A DNA stretch of 64,000 bases, from positions 62,001 through 126,000 of the forward strand of contig NZ_OMPS01000014.1 in NCBI RefSeq assembly GCF_900313035.1, read 5' to 3'. Below the pieces are notes generated by a model. It was not told the DNA's origin and made no database searches. It saw only the letters and a list, made by a program, of their open reading frames with translations. The first letter of the stretch is position 1, and every line of letters starts with the position of its first letter. Origin of the DNA: Ruegeria sp. EL01 (GTDB lineage Bacteria > Pseudomonadota > Alphaproteobacteria > Rhodobacterales > Rhodobacteraceae). Below, in pieces: positions 1-9,393 of this stretch. The translations under genes and the position numbers were made by a program.

Positions 1-1291
1 GTTTTTGGGCGGCACGGCCTGCTGCGATGGCCAGCGCGCAGTCGTCGTTGGTCGAAAGCGAATAAGGCCTGATGTCTGGCCCAACTTTTGGATCCGCTGA
101 TGTGATCGTAACCTCGCCCCGGCTGGTCGGGCGGCACGGCTGCGCGCATATCAGAAACCCTGCCTTAGATGCGACGTCAGGTTTGCCATCAGCGCGCATT
201 GTGTAAGACATCGGGTTGCAGTACATCTGCAAATCGGCACGCTGACCCTGATCGGAACGCACAAAGCCACTCACCTGATTGATCGGTACACTGAGCGGCC
301 CAGCCCGTGTCAAAAGGTACTGTAGCCCTGCCGCGATTTTACCGGGCCAATTACCCAGACTGTTGTTCAATGTCGGTTCGGTCGCGGCAAACTGATAGGA
401 AATCCCCAGATGATCCTGCAGCCCCTGCCCCACCTGCGACAGGTTGGCGTGAACTTTGATCCCGTGGCGCTGCAACACCTCTGCCGGGCCGATCCCTGAA
501 ATCTGCAAAAGCTGTGGCGAGTTGATCGCGCCAGCGCTGACAATCACTTCGCGTGCCGCCCTAGCCTGCACGCGCTGCGTGCCTTGAGTGTACTCGACAC
601 CAGTGGCAACACCATTTTGTAAAACAACGCGTTCTACCAGAGCGTTGGACACAACGCGCAGGTTGTTTCGCTTCAAGGCTGGCCGCAAAAACGCATCAGC
701 TGCCGACCAGCGCCGACCGTTTTTTACAGTACTGCGCAGTCGCGCAATCCCTTCTCGTTTTGACCCGTTCAAATCGTCAACGACGGGCCAACCCGCCTGC
801 CGGGCCGCCTGCAGAAAATGAGCGGAGAACGGGTGCATCCGCGCGCTGGTGTCACTGACATGCACGCGCCCGAAACTGGGTTTTTCAGCTTCGCTGGGGG
901 CTACCTGTGTTTCAAGCTGGGAATAGGTTGCCCTGACGGATTGCCAGTTCCAACCTACCGCACCTGCGGTCTCCCAATCGTCGAAGTCATGCGGAAGGCC
1001 TTGCAGATAGGCCATCGCATTGATCGAAGACGACCCGCCAATCACCCGGCCACGCGGCCAAAAGGTGGTACGATTGGCAAGCCCAGGGTCTGCCTTGGCA
1101 GTGTAGCACCAGTTCAAAGATGGATCATCGTAGGTTTTGCCATACCCCAACGGGACCTTGATCCTGAAGCGGCGGTCACTGCCGCCCGCCTCGATCAGCA
1201 AAACCTTGTGACGTCCACTCGCCGAAAGCCGATCAGCCAGAACACATCCTGCTGAGCCTGCCCCAACAACAATGAAATCGTACGTCTCCAC
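1..1291 (-). CDS. GMC family FAD-dependent oxidoreductase (choline dehydrogenase-like), C-terminus outside window
   Basis: About 430 codons are visible and the gene runs off the left edge. Reading leftward from a GTG at 1291, the product begins with ETYDFIVVGAGSAGC, the N-terminal Rossmann FAD-binding motif (GxGxxG), followed by an LLIEAGG motif and the GMC signature WPRGRVIGGSSSIN. These define a flavin-dependent alcohol/choline dehydrogenase of the GMC family; the substrate cannot be read from sequence. The GTG start is chosen because a GGGAGAG ribosome-binding site lies just upstream and the FAD motif follows at once; the nearby ATG at 1294 is in another frame. The gene is divergent from the LysR regulator that starts 139 bp away, which suggests regulation by that protein. 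Confidence 0.88.
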   Translation of the reverse strand, partial: METYDFIVVGAGSAGCVLADRLSASGRHKVLLIEAGGSDRRFRIKVPLGYGKTYDDPSLNWCYTAKADPGLANRTTFWPRGRVIGGSSSINAMAYLQGLPHDFDDWETAGAVGWNWQSVRATYSQLETQVAPSEAEKPSFGRVHVSDTSARMHPFSAHFLQAARQAGWPVVDDLNGSKREGIARLRSTVKNGRRWSAADAFLRPALKRNNLRVVSNALVERVVLQNGVATGVEYTQGTQRVQARAAREVIVSAGAINSPQLLQISGIGPAEVLQRHGIKVHANLSQVGQGLQDHLGISYQFAATEPTLNNSLGNWPGKIAAGLQYLLTRAGPLSVPINQVSGFVRSDQGQRADLQMYCNPMSYTMRADGKPDVASKAGFLICAQPCRPTSRGEVTITSADPKVGPDIRPYSLSTNDDCALAIAAGRAAQK

Positions 1292-1398
1292 CCATGTCTC
1301 TCCCTGCAATTGCCGTGGCGTAGCTGTTGGCCAAGTGACAGTTCTGCAAAGAGTTCCCACATGGAGATTGTTAAATCAAACAATGGATTTTATGGTAT

Positions 1399-1422
1399 TG
1401 ACCTAAAATAATTTAAAGGTCA
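1399..1422. promoter_or_regulatory. Inverted repeat in divergent LysR/GMC promoter
   Basis: TGACCT, a 12-bp AT-rich spacer and AGGTCA form a perfect 6-bp inverted repeat that ends 7 bp before the LysR start codon. The position suits an autoregulatory LysR operator also acting on the divergent oxidoreductase gene. The repeat is seen; the role is inferred. Confidence 0.5.
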
Positions 1423-1429
1423 TGCACTC

Positions 1430-2320
1430 ATGGAGTTACCTCATCCAACATGGCTTCGCACGTTCGAAGCAGCCACTCGGCTCGGTAGTTTTTCTGCTGC
1501 GGCCGCTGAACTTGGGTTGACGCCAGCAGCAGTCAGTCAACAGATGCGCTTGCTTGAAAAGCATTTGAAAACAACGTTGTTTGAAAGATTGCCGCGCGGA
1601 GTTGCTTTGACGGATATGGGCAAAGCCTACGCCCAACCTGTGCGGAAAGGCCTGAGCGATATGCAGGTCGCCACCACCGGTTTGTTCGGCGGGGCGAAAC
1701 GACAACACGTCAAAGTCCGGGCATCAATCTCTTTTGCGGCCTTGATCATCGCACCCAGGCTGAACGAGTTTCTCGCCAGTCATCCCCATATCGAAGTGGA
1801 GCTGTCTACTTTCGTCTGGGCAAACAGATTTCAGGACGGGATAAGTGACGTCGATATCCGTTTTGGATATGGCGATTGGTCGGATGGTCATATTACACAC
1901 CTTGGTCATGAATTTGCCGTCCCGGTTTGTCGCCCGGACTACCTGGCAAGTTTCCAAGGCAAACCAACGCTCGATAAGCTCGCCGCCCAGCATATCATCA
2001 CAATTCATGGGTCGGAGTCCGACTGGCCACATCTGTTTCAACAACTCGATCTTTCTATGCCTGTGCAGACGAAGGTAACGCGTTTTGATTCATCCTTGAT
2101 GGCTTTGCAGGCCATCAGTGCCGGACCCGGAATGGCCATCGTACTAGAGAGCTTTGCGCAATCGTTTATTCAAAAAGGTCTTGTTACATGCCCGGTGGCG
2201 GAGAAAATTGCCATCCGCCCCGCTCATTTTTTGGTGGAACGCGACGGCGCCGAACGCCGTGACGAGATCCGCGCTTTTTCGGATTGGATCAGAACCATCT
2301 ATTTGGGAGTCGCAGGCTAA
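1430..2320 (+). CDS. LysR family transcriptional regulator (GcvA-like subgroup)
   Basis: The 296-aa product has the usual LTTR length. Residues 1-60 hold a winged helix-turn-helix (TWLRTFEAATRLGSFSAAAAELGLTPAAVSQQMRLLE, read in parts), with the WLRTFEAAxRxxSFxxAAxEL pattern typical of GcvA-like LysR proteins. The remainder is a periplasmic-binding-protein-like effector domain. It is divergent from the GMC oxidoreductase, with a TGACCT/AGGTCA inverted repeat between them, so it most likely controls that gene. Its 3' end overlaps by 4 bp, tail to tail, with the reductive-dehalogenase-like gene. The effector is unknown. Confidence 0.9.
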   Translation: MELPHPTWLRTFEAATRLGSFSAAAAELGLTPAAVSQQMRLLEKHLKTTLFERLPRGVALTDMGKAYAQPVRKGLSDMQVATTGLFGGAKRQHVKVRASISFAALIIAPRLNEFLASHPHIEVELSTFVWANRFQDGISDVDIRFGYGDWSDGHITHLGHEFAVPVCRPDYLASFQGKPTLDKLAAQHIITIHGSESDWPHLFQQLDLSMPVQTKVTRFDSSLMALQAISAGPGMAIVLESFAQSFIQKGLVTCPVAEKIAIRPAHFLVERDGAERRDEIRAFSDWIRTIYLGVAG

Positions 2321-3486
2321 CCGTTCCACCAATTGCTTGGTTTCTCGCGCCCGCCGCGTTTGCGATCCAGCCACAGCGCCAACTTGCGGAACCGCGACAG
2401 CGCCAATTTAAGCCAAACGCGATGATGCCATTTCTTGAAGTCACGGTTAAACGGGCAAACGCGCATGCAGATCGCACAATCAGTTGATGTTTTTGCCCAA
2501 AAACTAAAACACTTCTCTGCATCCGAGGTCCACTTTTTAACGCCCTTGATTGCAGAAACATTGCGGCCTCCTACTTCGGGTGGCCCAAAAGGCAACGCCT
2601 TGACCGGGCAGGCATCTGCGCATTTGGAGCAGATGTCGCAAAAATCCCTAACACCTTTTGGTATGGGCGTATCGTGTGTGACGGGTAAATTCGTGAAGAT
2701 TTTTGAAAACCGCAACCGCGGTCCGAATTCCGGCGTTATCACAAGCTGGTTTCGCGCATATTCTCCTAACCCGGCCTTGATCGCAAAAGGTATGACAAGG
2801 CCTGAGTCATTCATCGACGCAACCGCCTCATAGCCCAAATTCCGAATATATGCCGCCAATTGCATGACGATGGCCGCCTCATGCGAGTATTCTCTTCCTG
2901 TCGCTGCGCCCGCTAAAGCTGAAGGGTATGTAGCGACCAGATCAGCATCCATTTCGTGACCCAGAACTATGACCGATGTCATTCCTTCCGGAAGGTCGTT
3001 TGGTGACTCTGAAAAATCGCGCGTGTCAACTCGGCTGGTGTAAAGCCATCTTTCGTCCATGTCCGTTATTCCGCACAGGTCAGCACCAAAGAACTTTGCG
3101 ACGCGCTTTACTTCCTTGGACATTTCCGCCGGATCGTCGATGTCGATCCGATCTGGGGCAACAGGTGTGTCATAGCTGATTGGGGCCTGAAACCCTTCGC
3201 GACGCCCTTGATCCGCATATCGGTCTGTCATTACATCCGATATGAGCCAGGCCGCGTTTCTAAGCGCAAAATCACGCTGCGTGAAACCGTCCCCACGCCT
3301 TGGGGTTGCCTCCATTCTGTAGGACGCAAAGAATCCATCGCTCTGTTTGCTTCGAACGGTTCCATCCCAAAATGCGCGGGAAAAGACATCATTACGCTGG
3401 GAAAAGCGTTCAAATTCTGGCGTTACCTCAATACCGCTTTCGGCATCTCCGTCTCGTCGGGAAAATTCGTTTTTTGGATAAACCAT
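2317..3486 (-). CDS. Reductive dehalogenase-like corrinoid/4Fe-4S protein, cytoplasmic
   Basis: The 389-aa protein has two C-terminal ferredoxin-type motifs: CDICSKCADACP, and a second cluster in which Cys is followed ten residues later by CAICMRVCP. This double 4Fe-4S arrangement after a nitroreductase-like region (residues about 110-270, including SVIVLGHEMD and LGYEAVASMNDSG) is characteristic of the reductive dehalogenase family and its relatives (QueG/RdhA fold), which bind cobalamin. Unlike respiratory RdhA proteins it has no Tat signal and no neighbouring membrane anchor gene. Unlike the self-sufficient aerobic type (BhbA, NpRdhA) it has no fused flavin/2Fe-2S reductase domain, so it must take electrons from a separate partner. 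The N-terminal 100 residues (YPKNEFSRRDGDAESG and on) also match this family's layout. The ATG at 3486 has only a weak upstream ribosome-binding site. Substrate unknown. Confidence 0.72.
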   Translation of the reverse strand: MVYPKNEFSRRDGDAESGIEVTPEFERFSQRNDVFSRAFWDGTVRSKQSDGFFASYRMEATPRRGDGFTQRDFALRNAAWLISDVMTDRYADQGRREGFQAPISYDTPVAPDRIDIDDPAEMSKEVKRVAKFFGADLCGITDMDERWLYTSRVDTRDFSESPNDLPEGMTSVIVLGHEMDADLVATYPSALAGAATGREYSHEAAIVMQLAAYIRNLGYEAVASMNDSGLVIPFAIKAGLGEYARNQLVITPEFGPRLRFSKIFTNLPVTHDTPIPKGVRDFCDICSKCADACPVKALPFGPPEVGGRNVSAIKGVKKWTSDAEKCFSFWAKTSTDCAICMRVCPFNRDFKKWHHRVWLKLALSRFRKLALWLDRKRGGREKPSNWWNG

Positions 3487-3830
3487 TCGGATATGTTAAC
3501 TTTCCCTGTGAACGTTGTGCAACCGCATGGTCAATAGCTGACTGGCTGGCCATTGCGTCGGATAGAACAAAGCTGCCAAGGCACAAGAAATCAACCCGGA
3601 TTACCCTTCGGAAGGATCTCATATCAGGGGGGTTGGGCACATCTGTCATTTCTGCCCGAAAATCGGCTGCTTGAATGCCCAGACCTGTGGCATCCCCTCA
3701 GCTTTGATCTCTTAGTCGCGCCTATGGTCTTCCGATTTCCCGATCATTGAGGCGGACCGATCAGATGGGCTGGAGACAGGGCAGAGCTCCGGGCCTTAAA
3801 TTCGACTTTGAGGACAAACACTCTTTGGTC
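3487..3830. other. Intergenic region, no gene recognised
   Basis: 344 bp between two minus-strand genes. Short open frames exist, but none has a ribosome-binding site or recognisable protein features. It presumably holds the promoter of the reductive-dehalogenase-like gene. Confidence 0.5.
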
Positions 3831-4826
3831 TTATTGGTTTGACGGTTCACCTGAAAAACGTCGATTTCGTACGTCTCTTGGCTTTGTTTTATAATGAGCC
3901 AAAAACGCCCGCGTCAGAGAAACATTTGATGAAAACCCTGTTGCAGCGGAAATTTCACTCTGCGACATATCCGTAAGTCGCAAAAGACTATGCGCGCGTT
4001 CGATGCGAAGTTCCCGGTAAGTCGCCAGAAGCTTTGCGCCTGTCTTGCTCTGGAACCGGCGCTGAAGCTGGCGAGTGGACGTGTTAAGTAAATTCGAAAG
4101 ATCCGATATACTCAGTGGGTCTTCGATATGGTTCAACATTGTATCCAAGGCGAGCGTGATCAGGTGATCTCCTCCCGCACGATGAGTCAGCCGCATGGCA
4201 AGCTGGCTCTCATAATTTCGCTGAGGTTCCGTCAAACCGATATAGCCGCGCAAGATATCTGCCAAATATGCCCCATGGTCTTGCGTCACGAATTCCGACA
4301 TCAGACGAAGCGCACCCAATCGAGTAGAGGCACTATGCGTGCGCCCATCCGTTGCAAAGTGGGTTCCTGCACCACTGTTTGTAAGGCCAAGCTCCAGCGC
4401 TGCTGCTTCAAAGTTGGAATGGATGGCGGCAGGCACTTGGTCCGGTCTGCCAATCTGGGCAAGCAATAGCACCGCTCCACCAACCAGAACCGTTCTGGAA
4501 GACAGGTTCAGAACCTGTGAGGTCCAAGACCTCTCTGATTCCAGAAGTGTCCATTTGTTTTCAAGATCACCCCAAAAAATTGCCGTGCGCCCTGACCAAT
4601 ACAACGGCCCGCCAGCCGGTTCTTCGGCGGGGACACGCAGGTTAACAACATAAGTTTGATCGCAAACCAGATTGCTCAAAGCCTGATAAAATTCGACGAT
4701 TATTTCGGCAGACGCTTTTGCCGCGCTGTCGCAAAGAATGACATCGATGTTGCGAACTCGCTCGGACATCGTGGTCTCGTCCTCGACCACGTTCGAGTTA
4801 TTATTTTTGAGGACATAGTGTTTCAT
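3831..4826 (-). CDS. GlxA-type AraC family transcriptional regulator (DJ-1/PfpI-like sensor domain)
   Basis: 331 aa from the ATG at 4826, preceded by GGAGGA. The open frame extends much further upstream, but that part lies over gcvP in antisense and reads as low-complexity arginine-rich sequence, so it is not real. Residues about 10-190 look like the class I glutamine-amidotransferase-like (DJ-1/PfpI) sensor domain of the GlxA family (NIDVILCDSAAKASAE near the start). Residues about 215-330 form the AraC/XylS double helix-turn-helix (LSISDLSNLLNTSTRQLQRRF and the MSQSEISAATGFSSNVSLTRAF region). Related regulators control glycine betaine, carnitine or arginine catabolism in alphaproteobacteria. 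Its target here is unknown; it is separated from gcvP by a terminator. Confidence 0.87.
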   Translation of the reverse strand: MKHYVLKNNNSNVVEDETTMSERVRNIDVILCDSAAKASAEIIVEFYQALSNLVCDQTYVVNLRVPAEEPAGGPLYWSGRTAIFWGDLENKWTLLESERSWTSQVLNLSSRTVLVGGAVLLLAQIGRPDQVPAAIHSNFEAAALELGLTNSGAGTHFATDGRTHSASTRLGALRLMSEFVTQDHGAYLADILRGYIGLTEPQRNYESQLAMRLTHRAGGDHLITLALDTMLNHIEDPLSISDLSNLLNTSTRQLQRRFQSKTGAKLLATYRELRIERAHSLLRLTDMSQSEISAATGFSSNVSLTRAFLAHYKTKPRDVRNRRFSGEPSNQ

Positions 4827-4881
4827 TATTCCTCCACCGCATTGGAATGGGTTACTCCAATGCTCCACAAACAGCATTTGG

Positions 4882-4911
4882 AAAACCCCCGCTTTATTGC
4901 GGGGGTTTTTT
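4882..4911. terminator. Rho-independent terminator, probably for gcvP
   Basis: A stem AAAACCCCCGC / GCGGGGGTTTT (11 bp) with a 6-nt loop lies between gcvP and the AraC gene. T-runs flank it on both strands. It sits directly after the gcvP stop codon, in the gap upstream of the AraC gene, and would end the glycine operon transcript. Confidence 0.85.
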
Positions 4912-4921
4912 GTGTGTGAGA

Positions 4922-7777
4922 TTATTCTGCGGCGTCTTCGTAGTCTGACATTGGTGGGCATGTGCAGATGAGGTTTCGATCGCCATATGCGTTGTCGACG
5001 CGGTTGACGGGGGACCAGTATTTGTCGACGCCCATGGAGCCCGGGGGGAAGCAGGCCTGTTCGCGGGTGTAGGGGCGGTCCCAGTCGCCGACCAGATCGC
5101 GCACCGTGTGGGGGGCGTTTTTCAGCGGGTTGTTCTCCGCGTCGATCTTGCCGTCGATGATGTCCTGCGCTTCGGCCCGGATTGACAGCATGGCGTCGCA
5201 GAAGCGGTCCAGCTCGTCTTTGGGTTCGGATTCCGTGGGCTCGACCATCAGGGTGCCGGCCACCGGCCAGGACATGGTTGGCGCGTGAAAGCCGGAATCG
5301 ACCAGACGCTTGGCCACGTCGTCGACACTGACATGCGCCGCCTCGTCCAAGGGTCGGGTGTCGAGGATGCATTCATGCGCGACACGACCCGTTTCCGAGG
5401 TGTAGAGGATCGGATAGGCCTCAGCCAGGCGCGCCGCGATGTAGTTGGCGTTCAGGATCGCCACTTTGGTCGCCTGCGTCAGACCGGCACCGCCCATCAG
5501 CAGCACATAGGCCCAGCTGACCGGCAGAATGGACGGAGATCCAAATGGTGCGGCCGAGACCGGACCCACGGCGGTGCCGTATTCCGGGTGACCCGGCAGG
5601 TGTTCTTCCAGATGCGCCTTGACGCCGATCGGACCCATGCCGGGGCCGCCACCGCCATGCGGAATGCAGAAGGTCTTGTGCAGGTTCAGGTGGCTGACAT
5701 CGCCGCCGATATCGCCGGGACGCGACAGGCCGACCATGGCGTTCATGTTCGCGCCGTCGATATAGACCTGACCGCCGTGATCATGGGTGATCTGGCAGAC
5801 CTCCTGCACGGTGGTCTCGAACACGCCATGGGTCGAGGGGTAGGTGATCATGCAGGCGGCCAGATGGTCGGAGTGCTTCTCGGCCTTTTCGCGGAAATCG
5901 GCGACGTCGATATTGCCCTTGTCGTCCGCTTTCACCGGCACAACCTGATAGCCCACCATCTGCGCCGAGGCCGGGTTGGTGCCATGCGCCGAGGTCGGGA
6001 TCAGGCAGACATTGCGGTGCGCCTCACCCCGCGCAGCGTGATAGTTGCGGATGGTCAGAAGACCCGCATATTCGCCCTGCGCGCCCGAGTTGGGCTGCTG
6101 GGAGATCGCGTCATAGCCGGTGATCTGGCACAGCTTGTCGTTCAGATCCGCAATCATCTCGTGATAGCCCTGCGCCTGATCTTGCGGGCAGAACGGGTGC
6201 AAATTGCCGAACTCGGGCCAGGTGACCGGGATCATCTCGACCGTTGCGTTCAGCTTCATGGTGCAGGAGCCCAGCGGGATCATCGCCCGGTCCAGCGCCA
6301 GATCGCGGTCGGCCAGACGGCGCATATACCGCGTGATCTCGGCCTCGGCCCGGTTCTTGTGGAAGATCGGGTGGGTCAGATAGGCGCTTTCGCGCAGGGC
6401 GTAATCCGGCAGGCGGTATTGCTTGTTCGAACTGTCATCCTGGCGGTCGATGCCGAAGGCCCCCCAGACCGCCTCGATGGTCTCGGGGCGGGTCTGTTCG
6501 TCCAGGCTGATGCCGACCTTGCTGTCCCCCACCTTGCGCAGGTTGACGCCGCGGGCCACGGCGGCCTCCATGACGACGTTCTGCAGATGGCCAACCTCAA
6601 CCGTGATGGTATCGAAGAACACCTCTGGTTCCACGGCAAAGCCCGCCTCTTCCAGACCGGCAGCCAGGCGCGAGGTCTTGCGGTGCACCGATTGCGCGAT
6701 GGCCTTGATGCCATCGGGGCCGTGATACACGGCATACATCGAGGCAATCACCGCCAGCAGCGCCTGCGCGGTACAGACGTTCGAGTTGGCTTTTTCGCGG
6801 CGGATATGCTGTTCGCGGGTCTGCAGCGACAGGCGGTAGGCCTTGTTGCCACGGCTGTCGATCGACACCCCGATGATCCGGCCCGGCATCGACCGCTTCA
6901 GCTTGTCGGTGGTTGCCATATAGGCCGCGTGCGGGCCACCATAGCCCATCGGCACCCCAAAGCGCTGGGTCGAGCCGATGGCAATGTCCGCGCCCATCTC
7001 ACCCGGCGACTTCAGCAGCGCCAGCGACAGGATGTCAGCCGCCACGATGGCAATCGCTTTATGTTCATGCAGCGCCGCGATTTCCGATGTGAAGTCGCGC
7101 ACGTGACCATGGGTGCCCGGGTACTGGAAGATCGCACCAAAGACCGCGCCCGCATCCAGCGTGTCCGGATCGGCCACCTGCACGTCGATGCCCAAAGGCT
7201 CGGCCCGGGTCTTGATCACTGCGATGGTCTGCGGGTGGCAGTTCTTGTCGACAAAGAAGGCCGCGTTGTTGGCCTTGGAGCGGCCACCGCGCTTGGCCAT
7301 CGCCATCGCTTCGGCAGCAGCAGTCGCCTCGTCCAGCAGCGAGGCATTGGCCACGTCCAGCCCGGTCAGATCGCTGACCATGGTCTGGAAGTTCAACAAC
7401 GCCTCAAGCCGGCCCTGGCTGATCTCGGGCTGATACGGCGTATACGCCGTGTACCAGGCCGGGTTTTCCAGGATGTTGCGCAGGATCGGCGCCGGGGTGG
7501 TGGTGCCGTGGTATCCCTGACCGATCAGCGAGGTCAGAACCTTGTTCTTGCTCGCCACCTCTTTCATGTAGAACAGCGCATCGCGTTCCGTCATCGCCGG
7601 ACCCCAGTCCAGCGGGTCTTTCTGCCGGATCGCAGGCGGGACGGTGGCATCGATCAGCTCGTCCAGCGTCTTGAAGCCGATCACCTTGAGCATGTCGCGC
7701 ATCTCGGTAGGCGACGGGCCGATATGGCGGCGATTGGCAAAGTCATAGGCTTCGTAGTCGGTCAGTTTGAAGGCCAT
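4922..7777 (-). CDS. gcvP: Glycine dehydrogenase (decarboxylating), P-protein
   Basis: 951 aa, the normal length for the single-chain P-protein. It is the PLP enzyme of the glycine cleavage system that decarboxylates glycine and passes the aminomethyl group to lipoylated GcvH. The N-terminus ([15 protein letters not shown]) and the PLP-lysine region [20 protein letters not shown] are diagnostic. The start is set at the ATG at 7777, preceded by GAGGAG; a longer frame to 7972 lies over gcvH and does not resemble the family. It is the last gene of the glyA-to-gcvP operon, followed by a strong terminator. A long open frame on the opposite strand is only a high-GC shadow. Confidence 0.97.
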   Translation of the reverse strand: MAFKLTDYEAYDFANRRHIGPSPTEMRDMLKVIGFKTLDELIDATVPPAIRQKDPLDWGPAMTERDALFYMKEVASKNKVLTSLIGQGYHGTTTPAPILRNILENPAWYTAYTPYQPEISQGRLEALLNFQTMVSDLTGLDVANASLLDEATAAAEAMAMAKRGGRSKANNAAFFVDKNCHPQTIAVIKTRAEPLGIDVQVADPDTLDAGAVFGAIFQYPGTHGHVRDFTSEIAALHEHKAIAIVAADILSLALLKSPGEMGADIAIGSTQRFGVPMGYGGPHAAYMATTDKLKRSMPGRIIGVSIDSRGNKAYRLSLQTREQHIRREKANSNVCTAQALLAVIASMYAVYHGPDGIKAIAQSVHRKTSRLAAGLEEAGFAVEPEVFFDTITVEVGHLQNVVMEAAVARGVNLRKVGDSKVGISLDEQTRPETIEAVWGAFGIDRQDDSSNKQYRLPDYALRESAYLTHPIFHKNRAEAEITRYMRRLADRDLALDRAMIPLGSCTMKLNATVEMIPVTWPEFGNLHPFCPQDQAQGYHEMIADLNDKLCQITGYDAISQQPNSGAQGEYAGLLTIRNYHAARGEAHRNVCLIPTSAHGTNPASAQMVGYQVVPVKADDKGNIDVADFREKAEKHSDHLAACMITYPSTHGVFETTVQEVCQITHDHGGQVYIDGANMNAMVGLSRPGDIGGDVSHLNLHKTFCIPHGGGGPGMGPIGVKAHLEEHLPGHPEYGTAVGPVSAAPFGSPSILPVSWAYVLLMGGAGLTQATKVAILNANYIAARLAEAYPILYTSETGRVAHECILDTRPLDEAAHVSVDDVAKRLVDSGFHAPTMSWPVAGTLMVEPTESEPKDELDRFCDAMLSIRAEAQDIIDGKIDAENNPLKNAPHTVRDLVGDWDRPYTREQACFPPGSMGVDKYWSPVNRVDNAYGDRNLICTCPPMSDYEDAAE

Positions 7778-7820
7778 TGCAGCGCTCCTCAAGGAATGTC
7801 TCACCCAGCCGCCCTGGCAG

Positions 7821-7857
7821 GAGCCTCCGGCGGGAGTATTTATCAAAAAGATGAAGC
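7821..7857 (+). repeat. Roseobacter-type intergenic element in the gcvH-gcvP gap
   Basis: The stretch beginning GAGCCTCCGGCGGGAG and continuing with a TATTTATCAAAAAGATGAAG tail resembles a short element often found between or after genes in Rhodobacterales. It has a small GC-rich inverted repeat (CCTCC/GGCGGG). Only this copy was found in the window. Function is unknown; mRNA stability or transcript end formation are possibilities. Confidence 0.5.
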
Positions 7858-7887
7858 GGCGGGCCCACGTAAGGACCCGGCCAGGGA

Positions 7888-8253
7888 TCAGCCGATCAGG
7901 GCCTTGTAGCCGTCCAGATCCATCAGATCTTCCAGCTGCGCGGCATCCGTAATCTTGATCTTGTAGATCCACGCCTCGCCCTCGGGATCATCGTTCAGCG
8001 AACCGGGATTGTCACCCAGCGCCTCGTTCACCTCAACGATCTCACCATCAACCGGCGCGTAAAGCTCAGACGCCGCCTTGACGGATTCGATCACGCCGAT
8101 CTCGCCGCCCTTCTCGAACTCATCGCCTGCTTCCTGCTGTTCCACGAACACCACATCGCCCAGCTGTTCAGCCGCGTGTTTGGTGATGCCCAGCGTGGCG
8201 GTGTCTCCTTCGACGGTCAGCCATTCATGCTCTTCGGAATAATAGGTTGCCAT
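7888..8253 (-). CDS. gcvH: Glycine cleavage system H protein
   Basis: 121 aa, the usual size. It is the lipoyl carrier that shuttles the aminomethyl intermediate between GcvP, GcvT and Lpd. The lipoylated lysine is K59 in the motif [20 protein letters not shown] ribosome-binding site precedes the ATG. It lies 18 bp after gcvT in the same operon, whose lipA gene encodes the lipoyl synthase that would mature it. Confidence 0.97.
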   Translation of the reverse strand: MATYYSEEHEWLTVEGDTATLGITKHAAEQLGDVVFVEQQEAGDEFEKGGEIGVIESVKAASELYAPVDGEIVEVNEALGDNPGSLNDDPEGEAWIYKIKITDAAQLEDLMDLDGYKALIG

Positions 8254-8271
8254 GTTGTCTCTCTCCTGACT

Positions 8272-9366
8272 TCAACGCTTGTAATTCTGGGTGACAAAGG
8301 GCAGCGCCACGATCTCAGCTGGTTGCGACTTGCCCCGAATGATAAGGTTCACTTTCTCGCCCGGCTCACCATGGCCTGCCGCGACATAGCCCATTGCAAC
8401 AGGGCCGCTGACCGTTGGGCCAAACCCGCCCGAGGTGATCTGGCCGATGGTGTTGCCATGCGCGCATTGGATCTCAACGCCCTGACGGGCGGGCGCGCGG
8501 CCTTCGGGCTTGATGCCAACCAGTTTGCGCGCGGCCCCTTCGGCCAGTTCCTTTTGCACCCGCTCCGCGCCCGGAAAGCCGCCCTCTTCCTTGCGGCGCT
8601 TCTGGATCGCCCAACCAAGGCTGGCCTCGATCGGTGAGGTGCTCTGGTCGATGTCATTGCCATACAGGCACAGGCCCGCCTCCAGCCGCAGGCTGTCGCG
8701 CGCGCCCAAACCGGCTGCTTCGCAATCCTCATGCGCCAGGAACGCTTTGGTGACCTCGATGGCCTTATCCTCGGGGATCGAGATCTCGTAGCCATCCTCG
8801 CCCGTATAACCCAGCCGCGAGATCCGGCATTCAACGCCGTTGATGTCGGCCACGATGGTCTCCATGAACTTCATATCGCGCGCAGCGGGGCAGAGCGCAC
8901 CCACAACGTTTTCCGCCGCAGGACCCTGCACAGCCACAAGCGCTCGGTCAAAGATCTCGATCACCTCAACGCCGTCCAGATGAGCCTGCATATGAGAAAT
9001 GTCCTGATGGCGCAGCGCCGCGTTCACCACCACAAAGTAATGATCCCCCGCATTCGACACGATCAGGTCATCCATGATCCCGCCGTCCGCGTTCGTAAAG
9101 AAACCGTATCGCGCCTTGCCCGGCTTCAGCGTCGCATAAGCCTGAGGGCAAAGCGCCTCAAGCTTCTCGCCCACATTCTCGCCCCGCAGGATCACCTGAC
9201 CCATATGAGACACATCAAAAACCGACGCCTTCTCACGACAATGAACATGCTCACCCATAATCCCCAACGGATACTGAACAGGCATCTCCCAACCAGCAAA
9301 ATCAACCAGCTTACCGCCCAACTCAACATGCAAATCATACAACGGTGTGCGCTTCAGTAATGTCAT
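8272..9366 (-). CDS. gcvT: Glycine cleavage system T protein (aminomethyltransferase)
   Basis: 364 aa. It transfers the methylene group from aminomethyl-GcvH to tetrahydrofolate and releases ammonia. The N-terminus LLKRTPLYDLHVELGGKLV and the segment VFDVSHMGQV are typical of GcvT, as is the C-terminal barrel region. ATG at 9366 with an AGAGGA ribosome-binding site. It sits between the universal stress protein gene and gcvH in the glycine operon. Confidence 0.96.
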   Translation of the reverse strand: MTLLKRTPLYDLHVELGGKLVDFAGWEMPVQYPLGIMGEHVHCREKASVFDVSHMGQVILRGENVGEKLEALCPQAYATLKPGKARYGFFTNADGGIMDDLIVSNAGDHYFVVVNAALRHQDISHMQAHLDGVEVIEIFDRALVAVQGPAAENVVGALCPAARDMKFMETIVADINGVECRISRLGYTGEDGYEISIPEDKAIEVTKAFLAHEDCEAAGLGARDSLRLEAGLCLYGNDIDQSTSPIEASLGWAIQKRRKEEGGFPGAERVQKELAEGAARKLVGIKPEGRAPARQGVEIQCAHGNTIGQITSGGFGPTVSGPVAMGYVAAGHGEPGEKVNLIIRGKSQPAEIVALPFVTQNYKR

Positions 9367-9393
9367 AGGATAATCCTCTTTTTGCAGTTGGTA

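Noticed and set aside
4827..5372. A longer N-terminus for the AraC-type regulator
   Set aside because: The extension crosses a strong terminator and reads antisense over gcvP; the ATG at 4826 has a good GGAGGA site.
5285..7909. An 870-codon open frame on the + strand opposite gcvP
   Set aside because: Its translation is Arg/His/Asp-rich with no family features, and it is the antisense reading of a highly conserved gene. Such shadows are expected at high GC.
9367..9393. A glycine riboswitch upstream of gcvT
   Set aside because: The gap is only 27 bp, and the 147-bp glyA promoter region shows protein-type palindromes rather than the tandem aptamer pattern of glycine riboswitches.
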